Position numbers and translations under genes: made by a program
The notes under the pieces: model-generated
The model's input: only the letters and a program-made list of their open reading frames with translations
What the model was told of the DNA's origin: nothing
Databases searched by the model: none
NCBI RefSeq assembly: GCF_030506285.1
Contig: NZ_CP119422.1
Span: 6,063,501 to 6,127,500 of the forward strand
DNA length: 64,000 bases
Direction: 5' to 3'
Origin: Catalinimonas niigatensis
GTDB lineage: Bacteria > Bacteroidota > Bacteroidia > Cytophagales > Cyclobacteriaceae
In this document: piece after piece, positions 52,620 to 62,224 of the stretch
How the letters are laid out: each line of letters opens with the position of its first letter
Numbering within the stretch: position 1 is the stretch's first letter

Positions 52620-53285
52620 ATGATCTTCATTGATAAAAACAAAGGCTTAGTTGATTATTTTAGAGATATGAAGACTCATTTTTCCTATGACGCTGGCTTC
52701 AAAACAATAGTGTGTGAGCAAATGCCTTATCTGCTTACCACAGGCGTATTTAACCCATCCAGTCCTAAACAGACGCAACAATATAATATGCAGGCTTTTG
52801 ATCACCGGATAAAGCAATTAAAAATGGCACACGCCAGGGTTTTACTTGCCTGGGCGGGTGTAAATACAATTACAAGCTGCATCTTAATCTTTATGACGGA
52901 AGCCGCACTCTTCTACTTTTATGCCATGAATGTCTGCTGGGGCATTGTAAATACCGTTGTAGCAGCTTTTATATTTTATCATCATAACCATGTGTTTAAA
53001 AAACCTTTAACGCTGCTACAGCAGATGGATTATCAGCGGCATGCGGAGAAGATGATACTATTCAATATTGGGCTGGATATAGCTTTTGTAGCAGTTGGAT
53101 CGGCTTTGTACCAGCAGGCTTATGCTTCCATCGGGGGCTATATTGTATTGTGGAAGGGGTTTGGTGCAGCAGTGATGATGCAAGGAACATTTTTATGCAT
53201 ACAGGATAGCCTTTTTTATTGGCTGCATTCAAAAAACCGACAGAAGATTTATCCTCTTTGGCAGCGCATGACAGAGAATTTGTAA
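52620..53285 (+). CDS. Small membrane protein of unknown function (DUF6992-like)
   Basis: About 221 aa. A soluble start (~1-75) is followed by four to five hydrophobic segments: LLAWAGVNTITSCILIF, AMNVCWGIVNTVVAAFIFY, MILFNIGLDIAFVAVGSALY, YIVLWKGFGAAVMMQGTFL, with a short cytoplasmic tail. It resembles a Bacteroidota family of unknown function (DUF6992), recalled only loosely. The true start could be 52620, 52668 or a later ATG before MQAFDHR. It is divergent from the Usp gene. Confidence 0.6.
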   Translation: MIFIDKNKGLVDYFRDMKTHFSYDAGFKTIVCEQMPYLLTTGVFNPSSPKQTQQYNMQAFDHRIKQLKMAHARVLLAWAGVNTITSCILIFMTEAALFYFYAMNVCWGIVNTVVAAFIFYHHNHVFKKPLTLLQQMDYQRHAEKMILFNIGLDIAFVAVGSALYQQAYASIGGYIVLWKGFGAAVMMQGTFLCIQDSLFYWLHSKNRQKIYPLWQRMTENL

Positions 53286-53334
53286 CATAGTCTATGCTTG
53301 CGAAAGCTAGTGTTCAATTTAAAATATTACAGAT

Positions 53335-53787
53335 ATGACCGGTCAATTAACAGAAAACCAGATAAATACGATCTTGATCAGCAGTGTATCGGGCAGGTTG
53401 GGATGTTGTGCAGAGGGAAAACCTTATGTGGTTCCCATTGGGTATGCCTATCATCAATCGTACATCTACAGCCATACCCGCGAAGGGCTCAAAGTAGAGA
53501 TGATGCGAGAGAATCCAAATGTCTGCTTTGAGGTAGACCAGGTGGATAACCTGGCCAACTGGCGCAGCGTGATCGTTCATGGCTCTTTTGAAGAGCTTAC
53601 TGGTGAAGCTGCCGAAGAGGCCATGCATATTCTAAGAAGCAGGCTGGCACCCTTGCAAAACAGCGTGTACAGCCTTTTTCTATGGGATGTACAAAGCAAA
53701 AGACTGGCCTCTCAGCCTCGTGCTGCTGAAGTGATGTTCCGCATCCGCATCAGCGAGAAGACGGGGCGCTTTGAGAAAAGCGAATAA
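53335..53787 (+). CDS. FMN-binding pyridoxamine 5'-phosphate oxidase-like protein
   Basis: A 150-aa split-barrel flavoprotein of the Pyridox_ox_2/NimA-like group. The run SGRLGCCAEGKPYVVPIGYAY followed by IYSHTREGLKVEMMRENPNV and NWRSVIVHGSFEEL covers the FMN-binding positions. Members reduce nitroaromatics or bind FMN/F420-like cofactors; drug reduction should not be assumed. It follows the membrane protein by 49 bases on the same strand. Confidence 0.85.
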   Translation: MTGQLTENQINTILISSVSGRLGCCAEGKPYVVPIGYAYHQSYIYSHTREGLKVEMMRENPNVCFEVDQVDNLANWRSVIVHGSFEELTGEAAEEAMHILRSRLAPLQNSVYSLFLWDVQSKRLASQPRAAEVMFRIRISEKTGRFEKSE

Positions 53788-53892
53788 GCTACTCAGAAGA
53801 CATAAGCGACACTGGCCGTACCTGAAGAGATAAGCTTACATCCATTGGAACAGTAAGTACTGTTTGCCCTTGCCTAAAAATCATCTGCTTCT

Positions 53893-53920
53893 TTCTTAAG
53901 CCACTGTTCTTAAGCCACTG
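53893..53920. repeat. Tandem 14-base duplication at a stop codon
   Basis: TTCTTAAGCCACTG occurs twice in tandem. Each unit contains the last Val-Ala-stop of the minus-strand 421-aa gene, so a second, in-phase or out-of-phase stop follows the first. Confidence 0.6.
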
Positions 53921-55175
53921 TAACCTGTAGTTGTTCCTCTTCTGTAAACTCATTGATTTGAGGAAGTTGGGTGCGATCCTTATCAAGATACGTACGGATA
54001 AATTGGCCCAACTCAATCTGGTGTTCGGGTTGAAGCGCAGAGGTATCAAATTTGAAAAGATCAGTGCAACCAGCCTCCATAAAATGTTCTTTGATATCCG
54101 GATGATTTGGAATGTCTGAAAGTATAAAAGTACTTAAGCGGTCAATAGCCAAATATTTTTTATCTACAGCCTCAAGACCGATAGTTTGTTGTAACGCCTG
54201 ACCTTCAGGAGTTCTGTCCATCGTAATAAAAAGAAAGGTACGCACCACCACAATGCCATCTACCACATCTGCCAGCAGGTAACCTAGTTTTTTATCCTGA
54301 TAAATGTATTCAATAAGCTTCAGACCCATCTGATTTTCTACCACCTTTGGCTCTAGCAAAGAAAGGTACAAATAAAAATGTTGCAGATAAGCATCAATAC
54401 AGTCCAGTCTTTCATCCATTCGGTGCAAGGCATGCGGTTGTATGAAGAGCGGTAAGCTTGCTTTCCCCAGGCTTTGTGCCAGGCCAAAGTGCGAAGCATC
54501 AATACTTATCCATTCAGGTCCCTCAATGGGTCTGGCCCATCCTACACGCAAAACCTTTCGGAATATGCCATTGATCTTTACTATTTTTTGTTCGGGACGT
54601 ACAGCGTGTAATTCAAAATGATTGGTTAAACGTAAATCTTTTAATTTATATTCATGATTTACCCAGTACATTTTAGTATCCAGAGTACTTTTTGCTAAAG
54701 AGGCTTGCCATAGTGTTTCATACAGGTGAGTAAAAGGAAAAGGGTCATTTTCCATCAACTCGATGTATTCAGCAAATCTCTGTTTGAGGATTTCGGAAGA
54801 GAAAGATGGTTTATCACTCGTCAGAAAATAGTATAAAGCATGGCCAATAGAAAGAAAATCGCGTAGTGTGACTACTTTTCCATCTGCTGTACCCGTAAAG
54901 GTAAATCTGAATTCATTCAAAAATTTTTCATGCACTTCCCGAATATCCTTGAGGATTGCTACTGAAATTTCAGGTGAGTTGGTGATTAGCGTACTGACAC
55001 CAACCCTCATGTTAAACAAATAGTGAAGGGTATCTACTGAAGCGATCAAGTCAAAATCTTCTACACCGACAGCTTCTGCGAAGTAAATGAGCTTTCGGAT
55101 ATAAGCTTTGCGGTGCTGAGCCTCCTGTAACTTGGGAGAGAATGCCTTAGATTTTCCTTTCTTTCGCTTTGCCAT
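53910..55175 (-). CDS. Protein of unknown function, 421 aa
   Basis: A soluble, lysine-rich-start protein (MAKRKKGKSKAFSPKLQEAQ) with no signal peptide. The middle is mixed helix and strand, e.g. FAEAVGVEDFDLIASVDTLHYL, LYETLWQASLAKSTLDTKMYW, IFRKVLRVGWARPIEGPEW, and a His-rich stretch LFIQPHALHRMDERLDCID. I recognise no family. It is a free-standing gene, convergent with the FMN-binding protein. Confidence 0.65.
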   Translation of the reverse strand: MAKRKKGKSKAFSPKLQEAQHRKAYIRKLIYFAEAVGVEDFDLIASVDTLHYLFNMRVGVSTLITNSPEISVAILKDIREVHEKFLNEFRFTFTGTADGKVVTLRDFLSIGHALYYFLTSDKPSFSSEILKQRFAEYIELMENDPFPFTHLYETLWQASLAKSTLDTKMYWVNHEYKLKDLRLTNHFELHAVRPEQKIVKINGIFRKVLRVGWARPIEGPEWISIDASHFGLAQSLGKASLPLFIQPHALHRMDERLDCIDAYLQHFYLYLSLLEPKVVENQMGLKLIEYIYQDKKLGYLLADVVDGIVVVRTFLFITMDRTPEGQALQQTIGLEAVDKKYLAIDRLSTFILSDIPNHPDIKEHFMEAGCTDLFKFDTSALQPEHQIELGQFIRTYLDKDRTQLPQINEFTEEEQLQVTVA

Positions 55176-55448
55176 AATGTTATGCTTTGAGTTGATTACA
55201 TAAAAGAACTGTATTGGTGTATTCTATTATGTTATTTCAAAATCAAAGAATATGCCGTGTCAGGCTTGATTTTTCAGCAGGTAGGATATCGGGCACTTCT
55301 TCAAAAAACTACTGAAGGAATACAGCGAAATTCTTATTTAATATGAAAAAAGTGATAACGAAAGTGTGACGCAACATGAACAATACCCATGTCTCCAGTA
55401 CCCTGATACGTACGGCAAAACGTTTATGGCATATATACTTTAGCTTAT

Positions 55449-58343
55449 TTATGGCCTGGCATTTCCCTCTTCTTCAGTCAGCTGTTGGAGTAACTCCTGC
55501 AAACGAGTCAACTGTTGTGCTGCCTCCTCAAAATCCTTTTCCCCGGTAGATTCCAGATATTGTTTAAAAGCTTCATTGGCCTGCTGGATCAGCGTTTGAT
55601 TGGCAGAAGTTTCTTCGGTTTCCTCTGCTTCCAGGGCTTGTTGCTCAGCCTGGCTCTCCGGCAACATAGCGCTGACAGTAGATTCAAGTTCAGTATTGGC
55701 TACAGCATCACCAAAAATTCCTTCAAGCGCATCATCAAAAGTCTGGGCATAGCTCAGTTCATCATTATGCATCACCACCACCAACCGGAGTTCAGGATAA
55801 GCCGCAGTCTCAGACTGTAAGTAGATAGGCTCTACATAGAGAATGGTTTCTTCAATCGGAATGGCCAGCACATTGCCTCGGATCACATTGGAACCTCGCT
55901 GGTTCCACAGGCTCAGTTGGGAGGAAAGAAAGCTGTTCTGATCTATCTTGGTCTCCACCTGCTGAGGCCCCAGTACCCTTTTTTCTTTGGGAAACTGATA
56001 AGCGATGAAGCGACCATAATTTTCCGGATCACAAAGCCCTGCGATCCAGCCAATAAGTACCTGTCGGTTTTTTGGCGTAAAGGGCTGTACCAGTACAAAG
56101 TCAAGTTTATCTGACTCAGGTAGTTGCCACATGATATAATAAGGTTCTACGGGTTGTACCTGATCGTAATATTTCTCCGTAGCCCTTATCCACAAGTCCT
56201 CTTGGTTGTAAAATACTTCAGGGTCAGTCATATGGTATTTTGCATATACCAGCCCCTGGGCAAGCAGCATTTTTTCGGGATAACGGATGTGTTCCTGTAA
56301 TGCTTCGGGCATAGCTTGCCGCGACTGGAATACCTCAGGAAAGATACGCTGCCACACTTGTATGATAGGATCTTCTTCATCAAAAACATAAAAGTCAACC
56401 TCACCATTGTAAGCATCTACCACTGCTTTTACAGAATTTCTGATGTAGTTGGCTCCACCGAATTGCCTGTTCAAAGGAGATATCAGTCTTTTTCTTATTT
56501 CTCCCTCCTGATATTCTATATTTTCCTGTCCGCTAAAAGGTTCGCTGTAAGGGTAATTATCAGAAGTAGTATAGGCATCAATAATCCATTTGAGCTGACC
56601 ATCTACCAACACGATATAAGGATCATCTTCAAATTCTAGAAAGGGAGCTAGCGTTTTGACGCGGTCGGTAATATTACGGTTAAACATAATCCGGCTTTCG
56701 CTGGTAGGGTAGTTGGATAACAGCAGTCGTGTGCCATCAAACATATGCCCGAAAACAAATTTTCTCCAGAAGTTGCTGATTTGTACACCTCCCGTACCTT
56801 CATAGCGCACATACACATTCTGATCTCCCTGAGGGTAGCCAAACTCACTTTCTTCCGAATTGACAATCACATGGGAGTTGGTTAGCTCTCCATAATAAAT
56901 CTCCGGTCTTTCTATGGCAAGGCTTTCATAAGTACTTTCCGGAGGTATATTTTTGATCAGCAGATTGGGCAAGCCCTGGGAAGTAAATTCATTTACATTG
57001 GTCAGTGTAATGCCGTAACCATGTGTATACTTAAAACGTTGATTGACAAAAGTCTGGCTTTGTTCCGGTAGGTTATCAGGTTCCATTTCCCGGGCTGAGA
57101 CCATCACCTGCCGGTATTGCCCGTTAATCATATAGCGGTCTACATCCACATCTACAAACTCATAGTACAGCCTTATTTCCTGAAACTGACGATAGACCTC
57201 ATCCAGGGCTCTCCAGTCCCAAAGCCGGACATTATCAAAAATCCCCTGATTATTGCTGACCATCTCACGGGTAAAGCGGTTGCTGGCGGGAAACTCTCTT
57301 TCTTCTACATCATGGAGCTTAAACCCTCTCCGCGTAAACTCAATATTATTGGTAATGTAGGGTTTTTCAAAAGTAATTTCATTGGGCTCTACTCTTAGCC
57401 ATTGAAATAGGCCGGGAATGGCAGAAAGAGAAATAAACCAGAAGATAAACACCAAAGGAAACATGAGCAAACCCACCACAGGATAAGCTTTCAGTGGCAC
57501 AAACTGCTTGCGCATGACCCAGTGCCGGAAACGTTCACGGGAAGCAGGAATAAGCAGGATCAATCCGGCAATAAAGGTGAGAATGATCATCAGGGTATAG
57601 GCAGGCAGACGGATATGGTCATCAGTCCAGCCTGGACCATGTACTGCACCTACACTGGAATACATAAGCTGGAAACGATCCAGGTATTTTCCGGCGGACA
57701 GCAGTATAAGCAGTATACCACTGTTGATAAAAACGGAGGTTATAAGTTTGTTATCAATATCACTGGGATGATCCGGCGTGACAAACTCAAAAGTAGTCTG
57801 TCCGCTGCGGTTCACAAAAATGGACAATATAGAAACAAGCAATGCGATGACAATGAGCGCTACTACAAGTGAATAGGTGGTAGACAAAAAAGGCAGCCTG
57901 AAAAGATAAAAACCGGTATCTTTGCCCAAAATAGGATCAACCACACCGGTGTCTACCGCATACCAGAATTGAAGAAATATTCCCCAACTGGCATACCCCC
58001 AAACCCCACCAATAAAAGCTCCTATGGCTATACCCAGCCATTTGATGTATCTGTTTTGAAAAGTCACCAGCCAGGTCAGGAGCCAGACCAAGCCTCCACC
58101 GATGAGAAGGCTGAGCAGAGCCATCCCCCATTGAGCGAGGGTAGCGATCCAAAAGCGTTCCCCAAAACCAACCGCCTGAAACCACAAAAGCTCACCCCAG
58201 AAATTCATGATGCCAGAAAAAGAGATTGTAAAAATGCCCAGAAGTACACCTATCCAGACTTTACTTTTTTGTTCTTTTTGAAAACCCCGGTAGAGGAAAA
58301 AAAATGATAAACCGGCAAGGATGATAAAAATGGCAGTATACAT
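55449..58343 (-). CDS. UPF0182 family membrane protein
   Basis: A 964-aa protein of the UPF0182/COG1615 family. About seven membrane segments fill the first ~310 residues (e.g. LSFFFLYRGFQKEQK, ALLSLLIGGGLVWLLTWLV, AYTLMIILTFIAGLILLIP). A large extracytoplasmic domain follows with family phrases such as YITNNIEFTRRGFKL, VMVSAREM, YTHGYGITLTNVNEF and WYI-like MWQLPES. The acidic C-terminus (EAEETEETSANQ) is coiled. Function is unknown across bacteria. It is flanked by long gaps and divergent from the TPR gene. Confidence 0.9.
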   Translation of the reverse strand: MYTAIFIILAGLSFFFLYRGFQKEQKSKVWIGVLLGIFTISFSGIMNFWGELLWFQAVGFGERFWIATLAQWGMALLSLLIGGGLVWLLTWLVTFQNRYIKWLGIAIGAFIGGVWGYASWGIFLQFWYAVDTGVVDPILGKDTGFYLFRLPFLSTTYSLVVALIVIALLVSILSIFVNRSGQTTFEFVTPDHPSDIDNKLITSVFINSGILLILLSAGKYLDRFQLMYSSVGAVHGPGWTDDHIRLPAYTLMIILTFIAGLILLIPASRERFRHWVMRKQFVPLKAYPVVGLLMFPLVFIFWFISLSAIPGLFQWLRVEPNEITFEKPYITNNIEFTRRGFKLHDVEEREFPASNRFTREMVSNNQGIFDNVRLWDWRALDEVYRQFQEIRLYYEFVDVDVDRYMINGQYRQVMVSAREMEPDNLPEQSQTFVNQRFKYTHGYGITLTNVNEFTSQGLPNLLIKNIPPESTYESLAIERPEIYYGELTNSHVIVNSEESEFGYPQGDQNVYVRYEGTGGVQISNFWRKFVFGHMFDGTRLLLSNYPTSESRIMFNRNITDRVKTLAPFLEFEDDPYIVLVDGQLKWIIDAYTTSDNYPYSEPFSGQENIEYQEGEIRKRLISPLNRQFGGANYIRNSVKAVVDAYNGEVDFYVFDEEDPIIQVWQRIFPEVFQSRQAMPEALQEHIRYPEKMLLAQGLVYAKYHMTDPEVFYNQEDLWIRATEKYYDQVQPVEPYYIMWQLPESDKLDFVLVQPFTPKNRQVLIGWIAGLCDPENYGRFIAYQFPKEKRVLGPQQVETKIDQNSFLSSQLSLWNQRGSNVIRGNVLAIPIEETILYVEPIYLQSETAAYPELRLVVVMHNDELSYAQTFDDALEGIFGDAVANTELESTVSAMLPESQAEQQALEAEETEETSANQTLIQQANEAFKQYLESTGEKDFEEAAQQLTRLQELLQQLTEEEGNARP

Positions 58344-58717
58344 GAATTATGTTAAAGGTTGAATGTTAGTATATAAGGTTAGTAATTATCGTTTTGTTTG
58401 TTAGAGATTAGCTTCCTGAAGAGAAATTTTTCTCATTATTTTAGCTTACAAGGTAAATCCCCGAATTTCAAAAATACTAATAAAGACAAAATAAACCAGT
58501 ACCGTCAGGTTAAGAGACGGAATGTACATTCTTTACATTTTGTTGAATAAACTGTTAATATAATCTTTCAAATAAAAAATAGAGCTTAGCAGTTATTCTT
58601 CAGGTAGACAAAAGGTGAACATGATGGTTTTTCAGGCGCATTGAGCTCATAATCAAGTATTTAACCCTTGAGTTTACCGTATATTTATATAAGTTTATTT
58701 AAGTTAAAGCATACGTT
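58344..58717. other. Divergent intergenic region, no gene seen
   Basis: 374 AT-rich bases between the UPF0182 and TolB-like/TPR genes. No ORF or strong hairpin was found. Confidence 0.55.
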
Positions 58718-60523
58718 ATGGAAAATCAAGTTATCAGTAAAGCGATTTATCTTGCCGTTTTACCTTTTGAGAATTTCACTCCGCACAACGAACTTGACTA
58801 CTTTGCGAGGGGCTTTGTGGAAGACCTGATCACCGACTTGTCTCGCTTCCAGAATCTGATGCTTATCTCATCACATTCCACCCTTTATCAGAGTATACAG
58901 GGAGTAAACCTGGTTACCGATACCCTGGGGGTGGACTATTTACTTAAAGGTAGCTTCCGGTATCGCAATGAGCAGGTAAGGGTTGTTATCCAATTGGTAG
59001 ATGCAGAAAAACAACATATCATATGGGCAGAGCGATACGACGAGTCCATAGAAACCATCTTTGAGATACATGACAATATCATAGAACGCGTGGTAGGTAC
59101 TTTATCCATGCGAATAGATATGGATATCCTGTCTATATCTCAGAAGAAAGTAATCACCCAACTGGAGGCTTATGATTGCTGGTTAAGAGGCTTTGAGCAT
59201 TTGAAACAGGGCTCTGTGGAAGATGACCAGAAAGCCAGAACCTTCTTTCAGCAGGCTTTGAAGATTGACTCCTTGTATGCCCGCGCTTACACAGGGATAT
59301 CCCTAACCTATTTCAATAACTGGAGTTGCCAAATGTGGGATTGTTGGGAAACAAACGAGAAAGGAGCTTTTGAAAATGCAGTAAAAGCCATAGCATTGGA
59401 TGAAAATGACCATATATCACAAATGGTGATGGGCAGAATTCTTAACTACCGGCAGGAGTTTGATCAGGCAGAACATCATCTGGATAAAGCACTTACCCTA
59501 AATCCAAACGATGCGGATAATCTGGTGCAGCTTTCCCTTTGTTATGCGCAAATTGGAAAAGCACCTCTTGGGATAGAACTGTTCAACAAAGCCCTGCGTC
59601 TCAATCCCTACCACGATTCCTGGTATTATGCTTTCGGTATATTACCCTATTTTTTAGATAAGCATTATCTTGAAGCTATAGGTACTGGTTCTAAAGCCCC
59701 TATACAAATCACAGTAGATTTGCCCGGTTTTTTAGCGGCTAGTTATGCTTATGCCGGAGATCAGCAGGTAGCCCGACGCTATTTGAATCTGTTTGTCAAT
59801 ACTTTTCGGGAAAAGATCCGGCACGGGGAAGATTGTAAGCCGGTAGAAGCATTGGAGTGGATGCTAAAGGTAACTCCCTGTAAAAAGACGGAAGATGTAG
59901 AGTATATTATCAAAGGGATAGAAATGGCAGGATTGCATGATGCTGGTAAAACTGTAAGTAAGCATATGAAGGCTGATGCCTTGCCTGAAAGGGTAAGTCA
60001 TCAGAATGTATTCAGAAAAGAACAGGATTTATGGGAAGTATCCTTTCTGGGGCAGTCCGTGCTGCTGACGGAAGTAAAAGGCTTCTATGACTTATTCACC
60101 CTCTTGCTCCGACAGAGAGAGGAAGTTCATTGCACCGAACTCATGCAATCCGAAAGTCCGGCAGATGTGGATGAGGTGTTTGACGAAAAAGCAAAACACA
60201 ACTACAAAAAACGGATGCAATCTTTGCAGGAAGACCTGGCTGAAGCTGAAGCTATGCAGAATTACGAGCGTGCCGAAACCTTCAGCAGAGAACTGGATCA
60301 GTTGATAGAACATGTGACTAAATCCATCGGTATGGGTGGAAAAACCCGAAAGCTTAAGTCACCAGTGGAGCGCTCTCGGGCTGCGGTGACGCTTAGAATT
60401 CGCAGTGCTATCAAAAAAATCAGCCAGTCCCATCCTCACCTGGGTATGCATCTGACCAATGCAGTCAAAACAGGTACTTTTTGCACTTATCATCCCGAAA
60501 AAGAAATGAACTGGATGCTGTAA
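58718..60523 (+). CDS. TolB-like/FlgO domain, TPR and regulator-type C-terminal domain protein
   Basis: A 601-aa cytosolic protein. The N-terminal ~115 residues match the TolB-like/FlgO alpha/beta domain of adenylate-cyclase-associated proteins (LAVLPFENFTPHNELDYFARG, VDYLLKGSFRY, IIWAERYDE). TPR repeats follow (~150-300, e.g. ARTFFQQALKIDSLYARAY, AEHHLDKALTLNPNDADNL). The last ~190 residues (LLRQREEVHCTELM ... IEHVTKSIGMGGKTRKLKSPVERSRA ... TGTFCTYHPEKEM) resemble the tail found in large ATPase/TPR regulators. No cyclase or DNA-binding domain is visible. It is probably a signalling scaffold. Confidence 0.78.
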   Translation: MENQVISKAIYLAVLPFENFTPHNELDYFARGFVEDLITDLSRFQNLMLISSHSTLYQSIQGVNLVTDTLGVDYLLKGSFRYRNEQVRVVIQLVDAEKQHIIWAERYDESIETIFEIHDNIIERVVGTLSMRIDMDILSISQKKVITQLEAYDCWLRGFEHLKQGSVEDDQKARTFFQQALKIDSLYARAYTGISLTYFNNWSCQMWDCWETNEKGAFENAVKAIALDENDHISQMVMGRILNYRQEFDQAEHHLDKALTLNPNDADNLVQLSLCYAQIGKAPLGIELFNKALRLNPYHDSWYYAFGILPYFLDKHYLEAIGTGSKAPIQITVDLPGFLAASYAYAGDQQVARRYLNLFVNTFREKIRHGEDCKPVEALEWMLKVTPCKKTEDVEYIIKGIEMAGLHDAGKTVSKHMKADALPERVSHQNVFRKEQDLWEVSFLGQSVLLTEVKGFYDLFTLLLRQREEVHCTELMQSESPADVDEVFDEKAKHNYKKRMQSLQEDLAEAEAMQNYERAETFSRELDQLIEHVTKSIGMGGKTRKLKSPVERSRAAVTLRIRSAIKKISQSHPHLGMHLTNAVKTGTFCTYHPEKEMNWML

Positions 60524-60640
60524 GTCCCTGTTTACACCTTCAATTTTACCTTCTTACATTGTAAGGCTGAGTCTTACGCCTTATGGGTTGAGAGATGTAA
60601 TAGAATGTTCATCTCAAGTAGAAAACAAATAACCCATAAA

Positions 60641-61084
60641 ATGAACTGGAAAGTAATCATATCCTTTTTTGCGATTTGGATTTTGTTTCTGAGTGTACTG
60701 CTCTTCGTGGGAAAGTCAGAGCAGGAGATGATGGAAGAAAGATACCAAGATTTGCTTGAGTCACAGCTCGCTCAGCGTCCGGAAGTTCAAGCCATAGAAA
60801 GTTCGGAAAAAGCCGGACTTCCAGTTGGACTTCCGTCCGGACTTGAAATTCAAACGCAATTACAGATGATCAGGAAGATGCTGACGCAATTATCTACCTT
60901 CAACGGTAGAATGCACAATATCATGCGTAATCCTGCACCCATCTATCCTGAAGAGATTGCCCTGGAAAAGCTAAAGTATCAGGAAGATATCCAGGATCTA
61001 AGACAGAAGGTAAGCCTGCTACTTGGGCAGAGTGAAGCACTGGGCACCTCTATACCCGCAATGGAAGACGAATATTCACAATAA
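60641..61084 (+). CDS. Membrane-anchored coiled-coil protein of unknown function
   Basis: 147 aa from the ATG at 60641 (an ATG at 60605 is possible). One membrane segment (VIISFFAIWILFLSVLLFVG) is followed by a charged helical region with heptad-like spacing (EQEMMEERYQDLLESQLAQ, LEKLKYQEDIQDLRQKVSLL). No family recognised. It lies 13 bases before the methyltransferase gene and is likely in an operon with it and the hydrolase. Confidence 0.65.
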   Translation: MNWKVIISFFAIWILFLSVLLFVGKSEQEMMEERYQDLLESQLAQRPEVQAIESSEKAGLPVGLPSGLEIQTQLQMIRKMLTQLSTFNGRMHNIMRNPAPIYPEEIALEKLKYQEDIQDLRQKVSLLLGQSEALGTSIPAMEDEYSQ

Positions 61085-61097
61085 AAATCATAAAACC

Positions 61098-62189
61098 ATG
61101 TGTAAAGTATGTTCATTGGATAATAGCTGGGCCGAAGCCTTTGGTCAGCAAATGTTGGATGTCATCAATCATGGGGCACTGGCCCTGATGTTGTCTTTAG
61201 GTCACAGAACCGGCCTCTTTGATGCCATGAGTGAATTGCCTCCTGCTGATAGCCAGACACTTGCTGATGCTGCGGGCCTTAATGAGCGCTATGTCAGAGA
61301 GTGGCTGGGGGCGATGGTTTCTGGCCGTATCGTCACTGTCCAGCGGGATGAGACTACTGTCCCCGAGAAAGTATTGTATCATCTGCCTAACGAACATGCT
61401 GCTGCTCTTACCCGCACAGCAGGCTCAGATAATATAGGCGTATTTGCCCAGTATATTCCTCTTCTTGGATATGTAGAAGATGAAATTGTGCAATGCTTCC
61501 GCCAGGGTGGAGGTGTTTCTTACGATCAGTACAATCGTTTTCATGAAGTGATGGTTGAAGACAGCGGACTGGCAGTGGTATCTTCTCTGCTGGTAGATGT
61601 GCTGCCGCTGGTACCAGATATGCTTGACAGACTCAAAGAAGGTATCCATGTGCTGGATGTGGGTTGTGGCAGTGGCAAAGCCCTGAACTTATTAGCCGAA
61701 CATTTTCCCAATAGCTGCTTTATGGGTTATGATCTCTGTGCAGAGCCTTTGGTCGCTGCGCATCAGGAAGCCATGATGATGGGGCTGGATAATGTGCACT
61801 TTGTACAGCAGGACCTCACAGATTTTGATATCACAACTCAATTTGACTTCATCACTGCTTTTGATGCCATCCATGATCAGGCCCGCCCGGATAAAGTGTT
61901 GAAAGGTATCTATAATTCTTTGAAAGAAGATGGTAAGTTTCTGATGGTAGATGTCAATGCTTCTTCACGCGTAGAAGAGAACATAGATCATCCTCTGGGC
62001 ACACTTTTGTATACAGTATCTACCATGCACTGCATGAGTGTATCTTTGGCCCAGGGAGGTATGGGGTTAGGAGCCATGTGGGGCAGAGAGAAAGCAGTAG
62101 AAATGCTGAAAGAAGCTGGTTTTTCAAAGATCAAAGAGCATATACTAGAGCAGGATATCCAAAACCGTTATTTCATTATCAGTAAATAA
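61098..62189 (+). CDS. Class I SAM-dependent methyltransferase with winged-helix N-terminus
   Basis: A 363-aa enzyme. The N-terminal helical/winged region (~20-110, ALMLSLGHRTGLFDAMSEL, DAAGLNERYVREWLGAMV) resembles the dimerisation domain of small-molecule O-methyltransferases. Motif I is VLDVGCGSG (185-193), followed by the acidic strand-2 end YDLCAEP and motif with DFITAFDAIHDQA. The MCKVCS start holds two cysteines. The substrate is unknown. The gene sits 35 bases before a secreted hydrolase gene on the same strand. Confidence 0.85.
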   Translation: MCKVCSLDNSWAEAFGQQMLDVINHGALALMLSLGHRTGLFDAMSELPPADSQTLADAAGLNERYVREWLGAMVSGRIVTVQRDETTVPEKVLYHLPNEHAAALTRTAGSDNIGVFAQYIPLLGYVEDEIVQCFRQGGGVSYDQYNRFHEVMVEDSGLAVVSSLLVDVLPLVPDMLDRLKEGIHVLDVGCGSGKALNLLAEHFPNSCFMGYDLCAEPLVAAHQEAMMMGLDNVHFVQQDLTDFDITTQFDFITAFDAIHDQARPDKVLKGIYNSLKEDGKFLMVDVNASSRVEENIDHPLGTLLYTVSTMHCMSVSLAQGGMGLGAMWGREKAVEMLKEAGFSKIKEHILEQDIQNRYFIISK

Positions 62190-62224
62190 TCATCCTAATA
62201 GTAACCTTTAAACAATAATCAGTC

